From contig NZ_KB905436.1 in NCBI RefSeq assembly GCF_000379465.1, positions 148,508 through 212,507 on the forward strand: a stretch of DNA of 64,000 nt. The letters run 5' to 3'. Each line of letters begins with the position of its first letter. The first letter of the stretch is position 1. A program made the position numbers and the translations under genes. Source of the stretch: Sciscionella marina DSM 45152 (GTDB lineage: Bacteria; Actinomycetota; Actinomycetes; Mycobacteriales; Pseudonocardiaceae). A model generated the notes under the pieces. That model ran no database searches and was not told the DNA's origin. It was given only the letters and a program-made list of their open reading frames with translations. Shown one piece after another: positions 8,687 to 17,373 of the stretch.

Positions 8687-9859
8687 TCATGCGGTGCGCT
8701 CCTTCGGGATTCTGCGGTAGGCGAGCAGTGCGGCGATGGCGAACAGCGGGCCGATCGCGAGCACCAGCAGCGCGGCGCTCCACGAGGCGTGTTCGGCGAG
8801 CACCGGCACCAGGTAGATGGTGGCCGCGGTGGTGACGTAGCCGAGCGCGAGTTGGAGTGATACGGCGCTGCCGACATAGCGCGGGTCGGCGCTTTCGGTG
8901 ACCATGGCGGAGAACTGGGCGGAATCGGCGATCACCCAGAATCCCCAGAACGCGCCGATGAGCACGACCAGCCAGCCCGGGAATCCGCCGCTGAACGCGA
9001 GCACGACCGCCGCCGATCCCGAACAGGCGAGGCTGAGCAGCGCCGAGGGCGCGCGGCCGAAGCGGTCGCTGATCCGCCCGCCGAGCAGGCAGCCGAGCGC
9101 GCCGACCCCGATGCAGGCGAACGCGGCCATCGCGGCACCGCGCGCGGAGATCCCGGGTAACCGGGAGAGGAAGGTGCCGATCCAGGCCCACATCGCGTAC
9201 AGCTCCCACATGTGCCCCGCATAGCCGAGGTTCGCGAGCATCACCGGGCGGTGCCGGATCGCCCGGAACGCCGAGCGCAGCCGGAAGGTGGACACCGGGA
9301 ACGGATAGGGTCCGGTGCCGCGCACGAACCGGACCAGTACACCACCCAGCGCGGTCAGCACCGAGGTGGCCACGATCACCACCTGCCAGCCGAGCCCGCC
9401 GGAGGCCTTGATCAGTTGCGGCGCCGCTGATCCGAGGGTCAGTGCCCCGATCATGATGCCCAGCGCCATCCCCCTTCCCTGACGGAACCAGGAAGACACC
9501 TCCTTGAGCGCGGGCGGGTAGACCGCGGCGAGGCAGGCTCCGGTGAGCGCGCGCAACACAAGGGCGAGGACGAAACCGGGGGACCACAACAGGATCAGGT
9601 TCGCCAGCGCCGCGCACAGGGCGCCCCAGCTCATCAGGCGCCGCCCGGGTACCGCGTCCGCGAGCCCGGTCCCGGCGAGCAGCAGCGCACCGAGCACGAA
9701 ACCGAGCTGCACCGCGATGGTCAGCAGCGCGGATTCGCCGCTGCTCAGCTGCCAGAGCACCTGCAGCTGGGGCACCACGAAGGAAGCAGAGAACCACACG
9801 CTCATCGAGGCGAACGTGGCCAGGGCGATGAGGCACAGCGCGATCCGGGAACGCGGCAC
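8687..9859 (-). CDS. Major facilitator superfamily transporter
   Basis: A 390-residue integral membrane protein with about 12 hydrophobic segments. It has MFS motif-A-like loops, such as GLADAVPGRRLMSWG after TM2 and the second-half equivalent GGRISDRFGRAP. The GTG start at 9859 lies 3 nt after the stop of the acyl-CoA synthetase gene, so it is the last intact gene of a three-gene operon with the enoyl-CoA hydratase and acyl-CoA synthetase. That context suggests uptake of a carboxylate, but the substrate cannot be read from sequence. Confidence 0.85.
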   Translation of the reverse strand: MPRSRIALCLIALATFASMSVWFSASFVVPQLQVLWQLSSGESALLTIAVQLGFVLGALLLAGTGLADAVPGRRLMSWGALCAALANLILLWSPGFVLALVLRALTGACLAAVYPPALKEVSSWFRQGRGMALGIMIGALTLGSAAPQLIKASGGLGWQVVIVATSVLTALGGVLVRFVRGTGPYPFPVSTFRLRSAFRAIRHRPVMLANLGYAGHMWELYAMWAWIGTFLSRLPGISARGAAMAAFACIGVGALGCLLGGRISDRFGRAPSALLSLACSGSAAVVLAFSGGFPGWLVVLIGAFWGFWVIADSAQFSAMVTESADPRYVGSAVSLQLALGYVTTAATIYLVPVLAEHASWSAALLVLAIGPLFAIAALLAYRRIPKERTA

Positions 9860-9862
9860 GCC

Positions 9863-11950
9863 TCAGCGCTCCCCGGAATCCGCGCGGAACCGGTTCGCCG
9901 CGCCGACCCGCCCCAGTGCGGCGATCGCCCGCTCCACCGAATCCAGCAGCGGCACCCCGTACCCGGCCGCGGTGGCGCGCAGTTCCCGCACCAGTTCCTC
10001 CTGCTCGGCACTGAAACTGCTGCGCAGCACCAGGACCAGGGGGACTTCGGCGCGTTCGGCCGCGCACAGCTGCTCGGTGAGCGCCCGGATCAGCGCGGCC
10101 GCCTCGGCACCGGCGTGGAGGTCGTACACCGTGCCGAGATCCAGATAGGCGCACAGGCAGTCGATCGCGGGATCCGCGGCGAGCGCGCGGGCCAGGGCAC
10201 CGGTGAACGGACCGGTTTCGTCGTACAGCGACCAGATCGGAATGTCCACCGGATTACTCAGGCTGCTGCCCGGCGCCTCGTACCGGGCCAGGGCATCCGT
10301 GGTGGTCGCGGAAAGCGGGGCCACGGCCAGCCCGTGTTCACCCGCGGTGTCGGTACCCACCACCGCCACCCCGCCCCCGCTGCCGACCAGGCCCAAGCCG
10401 ATCCCGGTCAGCGCGGGTGCGTACTGCGCAACGAGCAGGGTGTCCAGCAGCTCGTCCAGGTTCTCCACCAGGATCACCCCGGCGGCCGCCGCGGCATCGC
10501 GGAGCAGTTGCGGATCGCTGGCCAGCGCGCCGGTGTGCGAGGCGGCCGCTGCTCCCCCGGCCGTGCTGCGCCCGCCCTTGAACAGCACCACCGGAATGTC
10601 GATGCGTTCGGCGAGCGCGAAGAACCGGCCCGCGTCGCTGTCGTCCTCCAGGTAGAAGGCGGCCAGCGTGGTGCGCGGATCCGCGGCGCAGAATGCGAGC
10701 AGTTCCGCGGGAGACACGTCGTCGCAGTTGCCGACCGAGCTGACGAAACTGAACCGCAGCCCCAGTTCCTTACCGCGGCGCACCACATCCCCGGCGTAGG
10801 TGCCCGACTGGGAGACGAACGCGATCGAGCCCGTTTCGGTGCTGGAAGCGTTCGGGCCGATCATGGTCATGCGCGCATGCGGGCTGTAGTGCCCGATGCA
10901 GTTCGGGCCCAGCACGCGCAACCCGGTGTCCGCGACCGCCTCCGCGAGGTCACCGGTGTCCGCGGTGTAGACGTGCGCGGTCTTCGTGCCGATCGCGGCG
11001 AGTTCGCGCAGCGTTTCCGGTACGAGCGCGGCGGGCAACGCGAGCACCGCCCGGTCGATCCCACGGGGCAGTTCGGCGATCGAGGCGAACGCGGTGCGGC
11101 CGTGTACCTCACGCGCGGAGCGGCTGACCGGATACACCGGTCCGCGGAAACCGTGCTCGACAACGGTGCGCACGGCCCGGTTCCCCATCTTGGCCGGATC
11201 GGCGGAGGCACCGAGCACGGCGAGGCATTCCGGGTACACGGCCGGGCGCAGTTGTTCGTATGCCGTGGCGGGGTCGGGCAGCTGCCGCGCACCGGACCGT
11301 TCGCGTGCCACCGCCCGCGCGTCCACCGCCGTGATCCGCTCGGCCCCGATGACCACCGGGTTGAGGTCGATCTGGTCCACCGGCTCGGAAAGCAGCAAAC
11401 CCCCGGGCCCGCCCACCCGCAGCAGCAGTTCGACCAGTTGCTCGTACCCGCGCGGGAACCGGTTGCGCAGCACGGCGCCGATCCGGGTGCGGTCGAGCAG
11501 CGCGGTAGCGGACCTGGTATCCAACGGGGCGAGGGCGAAGGCCACATCGCCGAGCGTCTCCACGTCCACTCCACCGGAGCCGGCCATCACCACCGGCCCG
11601 AATCCGGGTTCGTGCAGCGCACCGACGACCGCCTCCGGGCCGAGTTCGATCATCGGCTCCACGGTCACCCCGCGGACCACGACTCCCCTGGCACGCTGGG
11701 TTTCGAACAACCGCTGCACGACCGCTTCCGCCTCGGCGGGTGCCACATCCAGCAGCACCCCGCCCGCTTTGCTCTTGTGCACCACGGAATCGGCGAGCAG
11801 TTTGATCGCGAGCGGGCCGCCGATCCGGTTCCCGATCTCGCCCGCTTGCCGTGCGGTGGCGGCGAATTCGACCGGGTTCGCCGGAATACCGTAGCGGATC
11901 GCGAGCTCGCGGATCACGTCCTCGCGCAGCCGTTGCCCGGTCTGCGTCAT
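9863..11950 (-). CDS. Acyl-CoA synthetase (ADP-forming) / acetate-CoA ligase family protein
   Basis: A fused ADP-forming acyl-CoA synthetase of 695 residues. The ATP-grasp (beta) part comes first (residues ~1-230: PLAIKLLADSVVHKSKAGGVLLDV). A CoA-binding Rossmann domain follows (~245-370: YPECLAVLGASADPAKMGNRAV), then succinyl-CoA-ligase-like flavodoxin domains. The active-site segment TGALASD carries the family His-Thr-Gly motif (SHTGAL). These enzymes activate acids to CoA thioesters with ATP giving ADP, or run the reverse reaction to make ATP. The ATG start overlaps the enoyl-CoA hydratase stop by 4 nt (ATGA). The exact acid is unknown. Confidence 0.85.
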   Translation of the reverse strand: MTQTGQRLREDVIRELAIRYGIPANPVEFAATARQAGEIGNRIGGPLAIKLLADSVVHKSKAGGVLLDVAPAEAEAVVQRLFETQRARGVVVRGVTVEPMIELGPEAVVGALHEPGFGPVVMAGSGGVDVETLGDVAFALAPLDTRSATALLDRTRIGAVLRNRFPRGYEQLVELLLRVGGPGGLLLSEPVDQIDLNPVVIGAERITAVDARAVARERSGARQLPDPATAYEQLRPAVYPECLAVLGASADPAKMGNRAVRTVVEHGFRGPVYPVSRSAREVHGRTAFASIAELPRGIDRAVLALPAALVPETLRELAAIGTKTAHVYTADTGDLAEAVADTGLRVLGPNCIGHYSPHARMTMIGPNASSTETGSIAFVSQSGTYAGDVVRRGKELGLRFSFVSSVGNCDDVSPAELLAFCAADPRTTLAAFYLEDDSDAGRFFALAERIDIPVVLFKGGRSTAGGAAAASHTGALASDPQLLRDAAAAAGVILVENLDELLDTLLVAQYAPALTGIGLGLVGSGGGVAVVGTDTAGEHGLAVAPLSATTTDALARYEAPGSSLSNPVDIPIWSLYDETGPFTGALARALAADPAIDCLCAYLDLGTVYDLHAGAEAAALIRALTEQLCAAERAEVPLVLVLRSSFSAEQEELVRELRATAAGYGVPLLDSVERAIAALGRVGAANRFRADSGER

Positions 11951-12747
11951 GCCAGCACCTCACCGATGCGCTCGTGATGATCGGCGGGCACATCGGGATA
12001 GGCGGGCGGGCGGCGTTCCAGGAAAGAGTTCACACCCTCGGTGCCGTCCGGGAGTTCCCGTACCAGGGCGGCGAGCAGCGGTTCGGCCGCCCGTCCGGCA
12101 TCGGCTCCGTGGCTCATGGTGTGCGAGAGCCCGGCCTTGACCGCGGCGACCACGGCGGGTGAAACCGCGGCGAGCGATTCGGCGAGCGCCAGTGCCCCCA
12201 CGAACGCGTCCTCCTGGACGCGGCTGACGAATCCGTGCCGCAGGGCTTCCTCGGCACCGAAAGGTGCCGCGGTGGCCAGCCATTCGAACGCGACCGGATA
12301 ACCCACCAGATCCAGCAGCCTGCTCAGCTGCCCGCCGACCGGGACAAGTCCGATCGCGGCGCCGACCGCGCAGAACCGCGCCCCCGGGCTCGCCACGCGC
12401 AGATCGCAGTTGAGCGCGAGGATGAACCCGGCAGCGTAAGCGGGACCGTCCACCGCGGCGATCACCGGAGTGTTGATCTCCGATGGCTTGCTGAACGCGG
12501 CATTGGCCACCGGATCCCCCGCGGTTTCCGGCTTTTCCAATACCTCCTGCAGATCGTGCCCGGAGGAGAAACAGCCCTGAGTGCCGGTCAGCACGATCGC
12601 CCGCACACCCGGATCGGTATCGGCGCGGTCGAGTTCGGCGAGCAGGGTGGGCGCCATCGCGGCGGCGAAAGCATTGCGTTTCGCGGGATTGTCGATGGTC
12701 AGGACGCGGACCGCGCCCTGATCGGTGACCCGGATTCCAGGGGACAT
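11947..12747 (-). CDS. Enoyl-CoA hydratase/isomerase family protein
   Basis: A crotonase-fold protein of 266 residues. The oxyanion-hole segments CFSSGHDLQEV and AAVDGPAYAAGFILALNCDLRVAS are recognisable. The usual catalytic Glu positions are not clearly conserved: the second-loop region reads FCAVGAAIGLVPVGG. It may therefore be a hydratase-like enzyme of altered chemistry. It is the first gene of the operon continuing into the ADP-forming synthetase and the MFS transporter, consistent with breakdown of an acyl-CoA chain. Confidence 0.8.
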   Translation of the reverse strand: MSPGIRVTDQGAVRVLTIDNPAKRNAFAAAMAPTLLAELDRADTDPGVRAIVLTGTQGCFSSGHDLQEVLEKPETAGDPVANAAFSKPSEINTPVIAAVDGPAYAAGFILALNCDLRVASPGARFCAVGAAIGLVPVGGQLSRLLDLVGYPVAFEWLATAAPFGAEEALRHGFVSRVQEDAFVGALALAESLAAVSPAVVAAVKAGLSHTMSHGADAGRAAEPLLAALVRELPDGTEGVNSFLERRPPAYPDVPADHHERIGEVLA

Positions 12748-12760
12748 CGCGAACTCCTTG

Positions 12761-14329
12761 TCAGCTAGCGGATTCGGGCTGTGACTTCGGGGTGAGAGGG
12801 GAAACGGCTACACGGGAGCGGACGGCACGGGCGAGCAGACTGCCGAGCACCACGACCACGAGATTGAGCAGCAGCGCGGAGATCGCGATGTAGATGGGGC
12901 TCTCCAGGAAGAACGGTTTCGCCGTCGAACCGCCGAACGGCGCACCTGCCCCGGTCTTGACCTCGTAGGCGGCCCAGGTGCCGTAGACCACGGCCACGAT
13001 CAGCCCGGCCAGCAGCGCCTTGCGCTCGGCGAACTTCTTGGTGAACAGTCCGAACAGGACGGTCGGCAGTGTCTGCAGGATCCAGATTCCGCCGAGCAAC
13101 TGGAAGTTCAGCGCGAACTTCGTGTCCAGGGTGAGCACGAAGACCAGGGCGCCGAGTTTCACCAGTACCGAGACGATCTTGGAGAGCAGCGTCTCGGACT
13201 TCGCGCTGACCGGTTTGCTGCGGAATTCGCGATACAGGTTGCGGCTGACCAGGTTTCCCGCGGCGATGGCCATGATCGCGGCCGGGACGAGCGCGCTCAT
13301 TGCGATGGCGGCGAACGCGATCCCGACGAACCAGTGCGGGAAGATCTCGGCGAGCAGCTGCGGCACCGCGTACTGCGGATTGCCGTCCTTCGGTTTGATC
13401 CCGATCGCCAGCGCCATCATCCCGAGCAGCGCGACGAAACCGAGCAGCACGGTGTAGATTGGGAGCACGGACATGTTGCGCCGCACCGTTTTCGCGCCGC
13501 GCGAGGCGAACACCCCGGTGATCGCGTGCGGATAGAGGAAAAACGCCATCCCCGAACCGAGCGCGAGAGTGAGGTAGACGCTCGGTTCCACCGCGATGGC
13601 CGGATTTCCGCCCGTGCTCGCGGTCTTCGCGGAAAGGGCCTGTGCCCCGCTGTCGAAGATCGCGCCGAATCCGCCGAGTTTGATCGGAATGTAGATCACC
13701 GCGACGATCACGACCAGATAGGTGAGCCCGTCCTTGACGAACGCGATCAGCGCCGGGGCACGCAGCCCGGCCGAGTAGGTGTACGCGGCGAGCACCGCGA
13801 AGGCGATCAACAGCGGAAGATCGCGCAGCAGCCAGCTGTCCCCTGCGCTGCCGCCGAGACCGAGCGAGCCGAAGATGACCTCGAGCCCGACCAGTTGCAA
13901 CGCCAGATAAGGCAGCGTGGCGAGCAGCCCGGTGATCGTGATGGCCAGGCTGAGCGCTTTCGAGCCGAAACGGTCGGTCACGAAGTCGGTGAGGGTGACG
14001 TATCCCTTGCGGTGCGCGAGCGCGACCAGTTTGGGCAGGAAGACGAAACCCAGCGCGTACAGCACGATCGCGTTCGGCACCGAGTAGAAACCGAAGGCAC
14101 CCATGCTGTAGATCGCCGCGGGAACCGCGATGAGCGTGTAGGCACTGTACAGGTCCCCGCCGAGCAGGAACCAGGTGATGAACGGCCCGAAGGTGCGCCC
14201 GCCGAGCGCCCACTCGTCGAGTCGGTTCGCCTCCTTGGCTCTGCGCCACCGGCTCGCGATGAAGCCGAGCACGGTGATGAGCAGCAGCAGGCCGAGAAAA
14301 ACCCCGAAGGTGGCCCAGTTGAACGTCAC
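12761..14329 (-). CDS. Sodium:solute symporter (SSS) family, probable monocarboxylate permease
   Basis: A 522-residue protein with about 13 membrane segments. It shows the SSS signature around LGGRTFGPFITWFLLGGDLY and the ALSLAITITGLLATLPYLALQ core typical of MctP/ActP-like monocarboxylate permeases. GTG 14329 is selected because it overlaps the TGA of the upstream DUF3311 gene (GTGA) and follows AAGGGGGACC. DUF3311 proteins regularly pair with this symporter class. Sitting beside ccr, acyl-CoA genes and the glyoxylate shunt, it plausibly imports acetate, pyruvate or a short-chain acid. Confidence 0.85.
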   Translation of the reverse strand: MTFNWATFGVFLGLLLLITVLGFIASRWRRAKEANRLDEWALGGRTFGPFITWFLLGGDLYSAYTLIAVPAAIYSMGAFGFYSVPNAIVLYALGFVFLPKLVALAHRKGYVTLTDFVTDRFGSKALSLAITITGLLATLPYLALQLVGLEVIFGSLGLGGSAGDSWLLRDLPLLIAFAVLAAYTYSAGLRAPALIAFVKDGLTYLVVIVAVIYIPIKLGGFGAIFDSGAQALSAKTASTGGNPAIAVEPSVYLTLALGSGMAFFLYPHAITGVFASRGAKTVRRNMSVLPIYTVLLGFVALLGMMALAIGIKPKDGNPQYAVPQLLAEIFPHWFVGIAFAAIAMSALVPAAIMAIAAGNLVSRNLYREFRSKPVSAKSETLLSKIVSVLVKLGALVFVLTLDTKFALNFQLLGGIWILQTLPTVLFGLFTKKFAERKALLAGLIVAVVYGTWAAYEVKTGAGAPFGGSTAKPFFLESPIYIAISALLLNLVVVVLGSLLARAVRSRVAVSPLTPKSQPESAS

Positions 14330-14580
14330 CGGTCCCCCTTGCCGTCGCGCTCCCCGCGGTACAGCATCCGGTAGACCAGGCTGGTGCACACCGCGGTGAG
14401 CGCCGCGGCGGCCATCTGGAACCAGTAGAAGAACGGAATCCCGCCCAGTTCCGGGCCGCTGCGCTGATACAGCGGCACGGCGAGCCCGAGCACGACCGGG
14501 AACAGGATCAGCGCCGCGCCGAGCAGCAGGCGCAACGTGCCGGGCGGGTGGGAAGGCGGGAGGTCAGGGGTATCGCCCAT
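14326..14580 (-). CDS. DUF3311 small membrane protein, symporter partner
   Basis: An 84-residue protein with two predicted membrane helices (LLLGAALILFPVVLGLAVPL and FYWFQMAAAALTAVCTSLVY), the normal size for DUF3311. It is translationally coupled to the SSS symporter through a 4-nt overlap. In this family the pair acts together as a permease, with the small subunit of unknown role. Confidence 0.85.
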   Translation of the reverse strand: MGDTPDLPPSHPPGTLRLLLGAALILFPVVLGLAVPLYQRSGPELGGIPFFYWFQMAAAALTAVCTSLVYRMLYRGERDGKGDR

Positions 14581-14721
14581 CGTGGACTCTCCTTTGAGTC
14601 GTGGTGGATGCGAGGTGCGCTCACGCTAAGCGCGATAGCCGGGTGACGTCATGCGAAGAACAGAAAGGCTTTCCCGCGGTTTTCGCGTTTCTTTCAAAAT
14701 GCGAGCTACAGTTCGGCTCCC

Positions 14722-15957
14722 TCAGACCTGGGTGGTCGAGTCGAACAACCGGATGCCGAGCGAGAGCAACAACAGATCGTCGGTGGCCATGGGATCACGG
14801 CGAGTCAGCGCATGGATCCGGCGAAGCCGGTAGACCACGGTGTTCGGGTTCACCGAGAGTTCGGCTGCCGCTTTGGTGAGGCTGAACCCGCTGGAGACAT
14901 AGGCGCGCAGCGTGGGAAGCAGATCGGAGCGTTTGCGCCGGTCGTATTCGAGCAGCGGGCGCACCGTCTCGCCGAGCAGCGCATCGGCGTTCCCCACCGA
15001 ACGCAGGATCTGGTCCAGCAGTACATCGGCGAACCGCATAGCCCGCCCGCCGGGGCAACCGAGATCGGCTGCGGCGCGCGCCTCGGAATACGAGCGGCGC
15101 ACCCCGGCGTGCCCATCGGCGGGGCAACCGACACCGATCGCCCAGTCCCGATCGGCTTCGAGAAGCCGATCGCACTCGGCCTCGATCCGTTTCCCGTCCT
15201 CCTCGGCTTCCAGTCCGCAGATGCACACCACCTCGGATTCCCTTGCCCCGACGAGGAAAGTCTTGCTCACCGGGGCGATCCGGTTACGCACCGCGCGAAG
15301 GGCGGCCTGGGCGCCGATCAGCGGATCCGCCCCGGAGGGCAACTGCACGACCACCACGAGCAGTCGTTCGCGCAGCGTCATCCGCAGCACCGCGTTCTGC
15401 CGCCGGGCGTGCTCGCTGACCGCCTCCCCGGTCAGCAAGGTTTCCAGCACATCGGTGCGCAGCGCGAGAGAATCCGCGGCGATCGTCGCGGATTCCCGGA
15501 CATAGGCCTGAGTGACCGCGGTGGACACGTGATCGACGTGCACCATCATCGCGTCCGCGAGCTCGATGGAGACCGCGCGGCCGAGCTCGTCGGTGCCGCA
15601 GAACTCGTCCATGCTGCGCCACAGCCCGACTCCCCAGAGCCGGAAACTGCGCAGCAGCGAGGGAAGGCTGACGTGCTGGTGCACTCGGCGCGCGGCACTG
15701 CGGCGCAGGAGTTCCCGGGTATCGTCGGGTGCGGAGTGCCCGGCGGCCAGGGTGCGTACCGCGTGCTCGATGTTCTGCACGGCCGCCTCGGTGACATCCC
15801 GGTCCAGCACCGGTTCCGGAAGCTCGCGGTATTCGTCGATCACCGCACGGTATTCGGCGACCAGCCGCTCGGCGAGCTCGTGCCGCCTGGCGTGCAGCTT
15901 GTCCAGGACCATCGACCTGCGTTCCGAAGCTTCTTTGCCGCCAACGGTTTCCGGCAC
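14722..15957 (-). CDS. PucR/CdaR-family transcriptional regulator
   Basis: The C-terminal PucR-type helix-turn-helix is clear (GFSLTKAAAELSVNPNTVVYRLRRI). The central region resembles the GGDEF-like sugar-diacid/PucR domain. GTG 15957 gives 411 residues and is preferred over an upstream in-frame ATG at 16020, which would sit inside the inverted-repeat operator. ATG 15915 is an alternative. The gene is divergent from ccr, with a 12-bp-arm inverted repeat between them, so it probably controls ccr and itself. It also lies just upstream of the DUF3311/symporter genes on the same strand, so read-through or control of that operon is possible. Confidence 0.82.
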   Translation of the reverse strand: MPETVGGKEASERRSMVLDKLHARRHELAERLVAEYRAVIDEYRELPEPVLDRDVTEAAVQNIEHAVRTLAAGHSAPDDTRELLRRSAARRVHQHVSLPSLLRSFRLWGVGLWRSMDEFCGTDELGRAVSIELADAMMVHVDHVSTAVTQAYVRESATIAADSLALRTDVLETLLTGEAVSEHARRQNAVLRMTLRERLLVVVVQLPSGADPLIGAQAALRAVRNRIAPVSKTFLVGARESEVVCICGLEAEEDGKRIEAECDRLLEADRDWAIGVGCPADGHAGVRRSYSEARAAADLGCPGGRAMRFADVLLDQILRSVGNADALLGETVRPLLEYDRRKRSDLLPTLRAYVSSGFSLTKAAAELSVNPNTVVYRLRRIHALTRRDPMATDDLLLLSLGIRLFDSTTQV

Positions 15958-15983
15958 GGTAGGACCTCGCTTTCGTAGGAAAC

Positions 15984-16018
15984 GAGAAAAACGGAAGGCC
16001 AGGTTATCCGTTTTTCTC
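15984..16018. promoter_or_regulatory. Inverted-repeat operator between the PucR gene and ccr
   Basis: Perfect 12-bp arms GAGAAAAACGGA (15984-15995) and TCCGTTTTTCTC (16007-16018) are separated by 11 nt. The element is A/T-rich against a GC-rich background and lies between divergent start codons. The local PucR regulator is the obvious candidate ligand. Confidence 0.6.
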
Positions 16019-16093
16019 ATGACGTGCGCCGGTCGCTGCCTCTAGCGTTCCGGGACACCGGACCGAGACCGGACCGACTTCGAGGAGCACGAG

Positions 16094-17368
16094 ATGAACG
16101 ATGACGTTCGCCGCAGCGTGGCCACGCCCGGCGCGGAACCGGTGCCGATCGGCGAACTGCCGCCGCTGGGCACGGTCCCGGAACGGATGCACGCGCAGGC
16201 GGTGCGTCAGGACCGGTACGGGGATCCCGCCTCCGCGTTCCGACCGGAAGTGGTGGACACCCCGCGGATCGGGCCGGACGAGGTGCTGATCGCGGTGCAG
16301 GCAGCGGGAATCAACTACAACAACGTCTGGGCCGCACGCGGTTACCCGGTGGATCAGGTCGCGGTGCGGCAGAAACGCGGGGAGACCGAGGATTTCCACA
16401 TCGGCGGCTCGGATGCCTCCGGGATCGTGTACGCGATCGGCGAGCAGGTCACCGGGATCGAACTCGGCCAGCATGTGGTGGTGCATCCCGGGGTATGGGA
16501 CGCCGATGATCCGTGGATCGCCCGCGGCAAGGACCCGATGATCGCGCCGAGTGCCAAGATCTGGGGCTATGACACGAACTACGGCGCGTTCGGCCAGTTC
16601 GCCAGGGTGCAGGCGCACCAGGTGATGCCGAAGGCCGAGCACCTGTCCTGGGAGGAGGCGGCGGCGCCCACTCTGGTCGGCACCACGGCCTATCGCATGC
16701 TCCACGGCTGGGCGGGGAACACGCTGAGCTCCGATGACCTGGTGCTGGTCTGGGGCGGTTCCGGCGGTCTCGGCACCCAGGCGTTGCAGCTGGTCCGGGC
16801 CGCGGGTGCGCGCGCGATCGCGGTGGTCTCCGATGACGAGCGCGGCGAGTTCGCCATGCGGCACGGCGCGATCGGCTATCTGAACCGGCGGGATTACGAC
16901 CACTGGGGCGTTCCCCCGCTCGTGGACGACAAGGTGGGCCAGAAAGCCTGGACCGCCGGGGCCCGCGCGTTCGGCAAGCGGTTCTGGGAGATCGCGGGCG
17001 GACGTGAGGAACCGGCGATCGTGTTCGAACATCCCGGCGGTTCCACCATTCCCACCAGCATCTTCCTGTGCCAGCCGGGCGGGATGGTGGTCATCTGCGC
17101 CGGAACGACGGGATTCGACGCGATGGTGGACCTGCGGTACCACTGGACGCGGCAGAAGCGGCTGCAGGGTTCGCACGGCACCAATGACGAGCAGGCCTAC
17201 GCCTACAACGATCTGGTGCGGGACCGGGCGATCGATCCGGTGCTCGGCAGGACGATCCCGTTCACCGGCATTCCCGACGCGCACGCCGCCATGGGCCGGG
17301 GCGAGGACGTGTTCGGCAATGTGGCGGTACTGATCGGCGCGGCGGAACCGGGCACCGGCCGCCGCTGA
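16094..17368 (+). CDS. ccr: Crotonyl-CoA carboxylase/reductase
   Basis: An NADPH-dependent medium-chain dehydrogenase/reductase that reductively carboxylates crotonyl-CoA to ethylmalonyl-CoA. It serves the ethylmalonyl-CoA pathway or extender-unit supply; some relatives only reduce. The 424-residue length fits Ccr. Ccr features are AGINYNNVWAARG, the Ccr-specific segment QVAVRQKRGETEDFHIGGSDASG, the nucleotide-binding GGSGGLG loop and the C-terminal RQKRLQGSH motif containing the CO2-pocket His. That last motif continues GTNDEQA, where I recall FAN in classical Ccr, so a divergent subgroup is possible. It is divergent from a PucR regulator and followed after 5 nt by a LysR gene. Confidence 0.85.
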   Translation: MNDDVRRSVATPGAEPVPIGELPPLGTVPERMHAQAVRQDRYGDPASAFRPEVVDTPRIGPDEVLIAVQAAGINYNNVWAARGYPVDQVAVRQKRGETEDFHIGGSDASGIVYAIGEQVTGIELGQHVVVHPGVWDADDPWIARGKDPMIAPSAKIWGYDTNYGAFGQFARVQAHQVMPKAEHLSWEEAAAPTLVGTTAYRMLHGWAGNTLSSDDLVLVWGGSGGLGTQALQLVRAAGARAIAVVSDDERGEFAMRHGAIGYLNRRDYDHWGVPPLVDDKVGQKAWTAGARAFGKRFWEIAGGREEPAIVFEHPGGSTIPTSIFLCQPGGMVVICAGTTGFDAMVDLRYHWTRQKRLQGSHGTNDEQAYAYNDLVRDRAIDPVLGRTIPFTGIPDAHAAMGRGEDVFGNVAVLIGAAEPGTGRR

Positions 17369-17373
17369 ACCCG

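Noticed and set aside
10115-11977. 620-codon plus-strand frame opposite the acyl-CoA synthetase gene
   Set aside because: Antisense shadow; the minus-strand frame has ATP-grasp and CoA-binding motifs and coupled neighbours.
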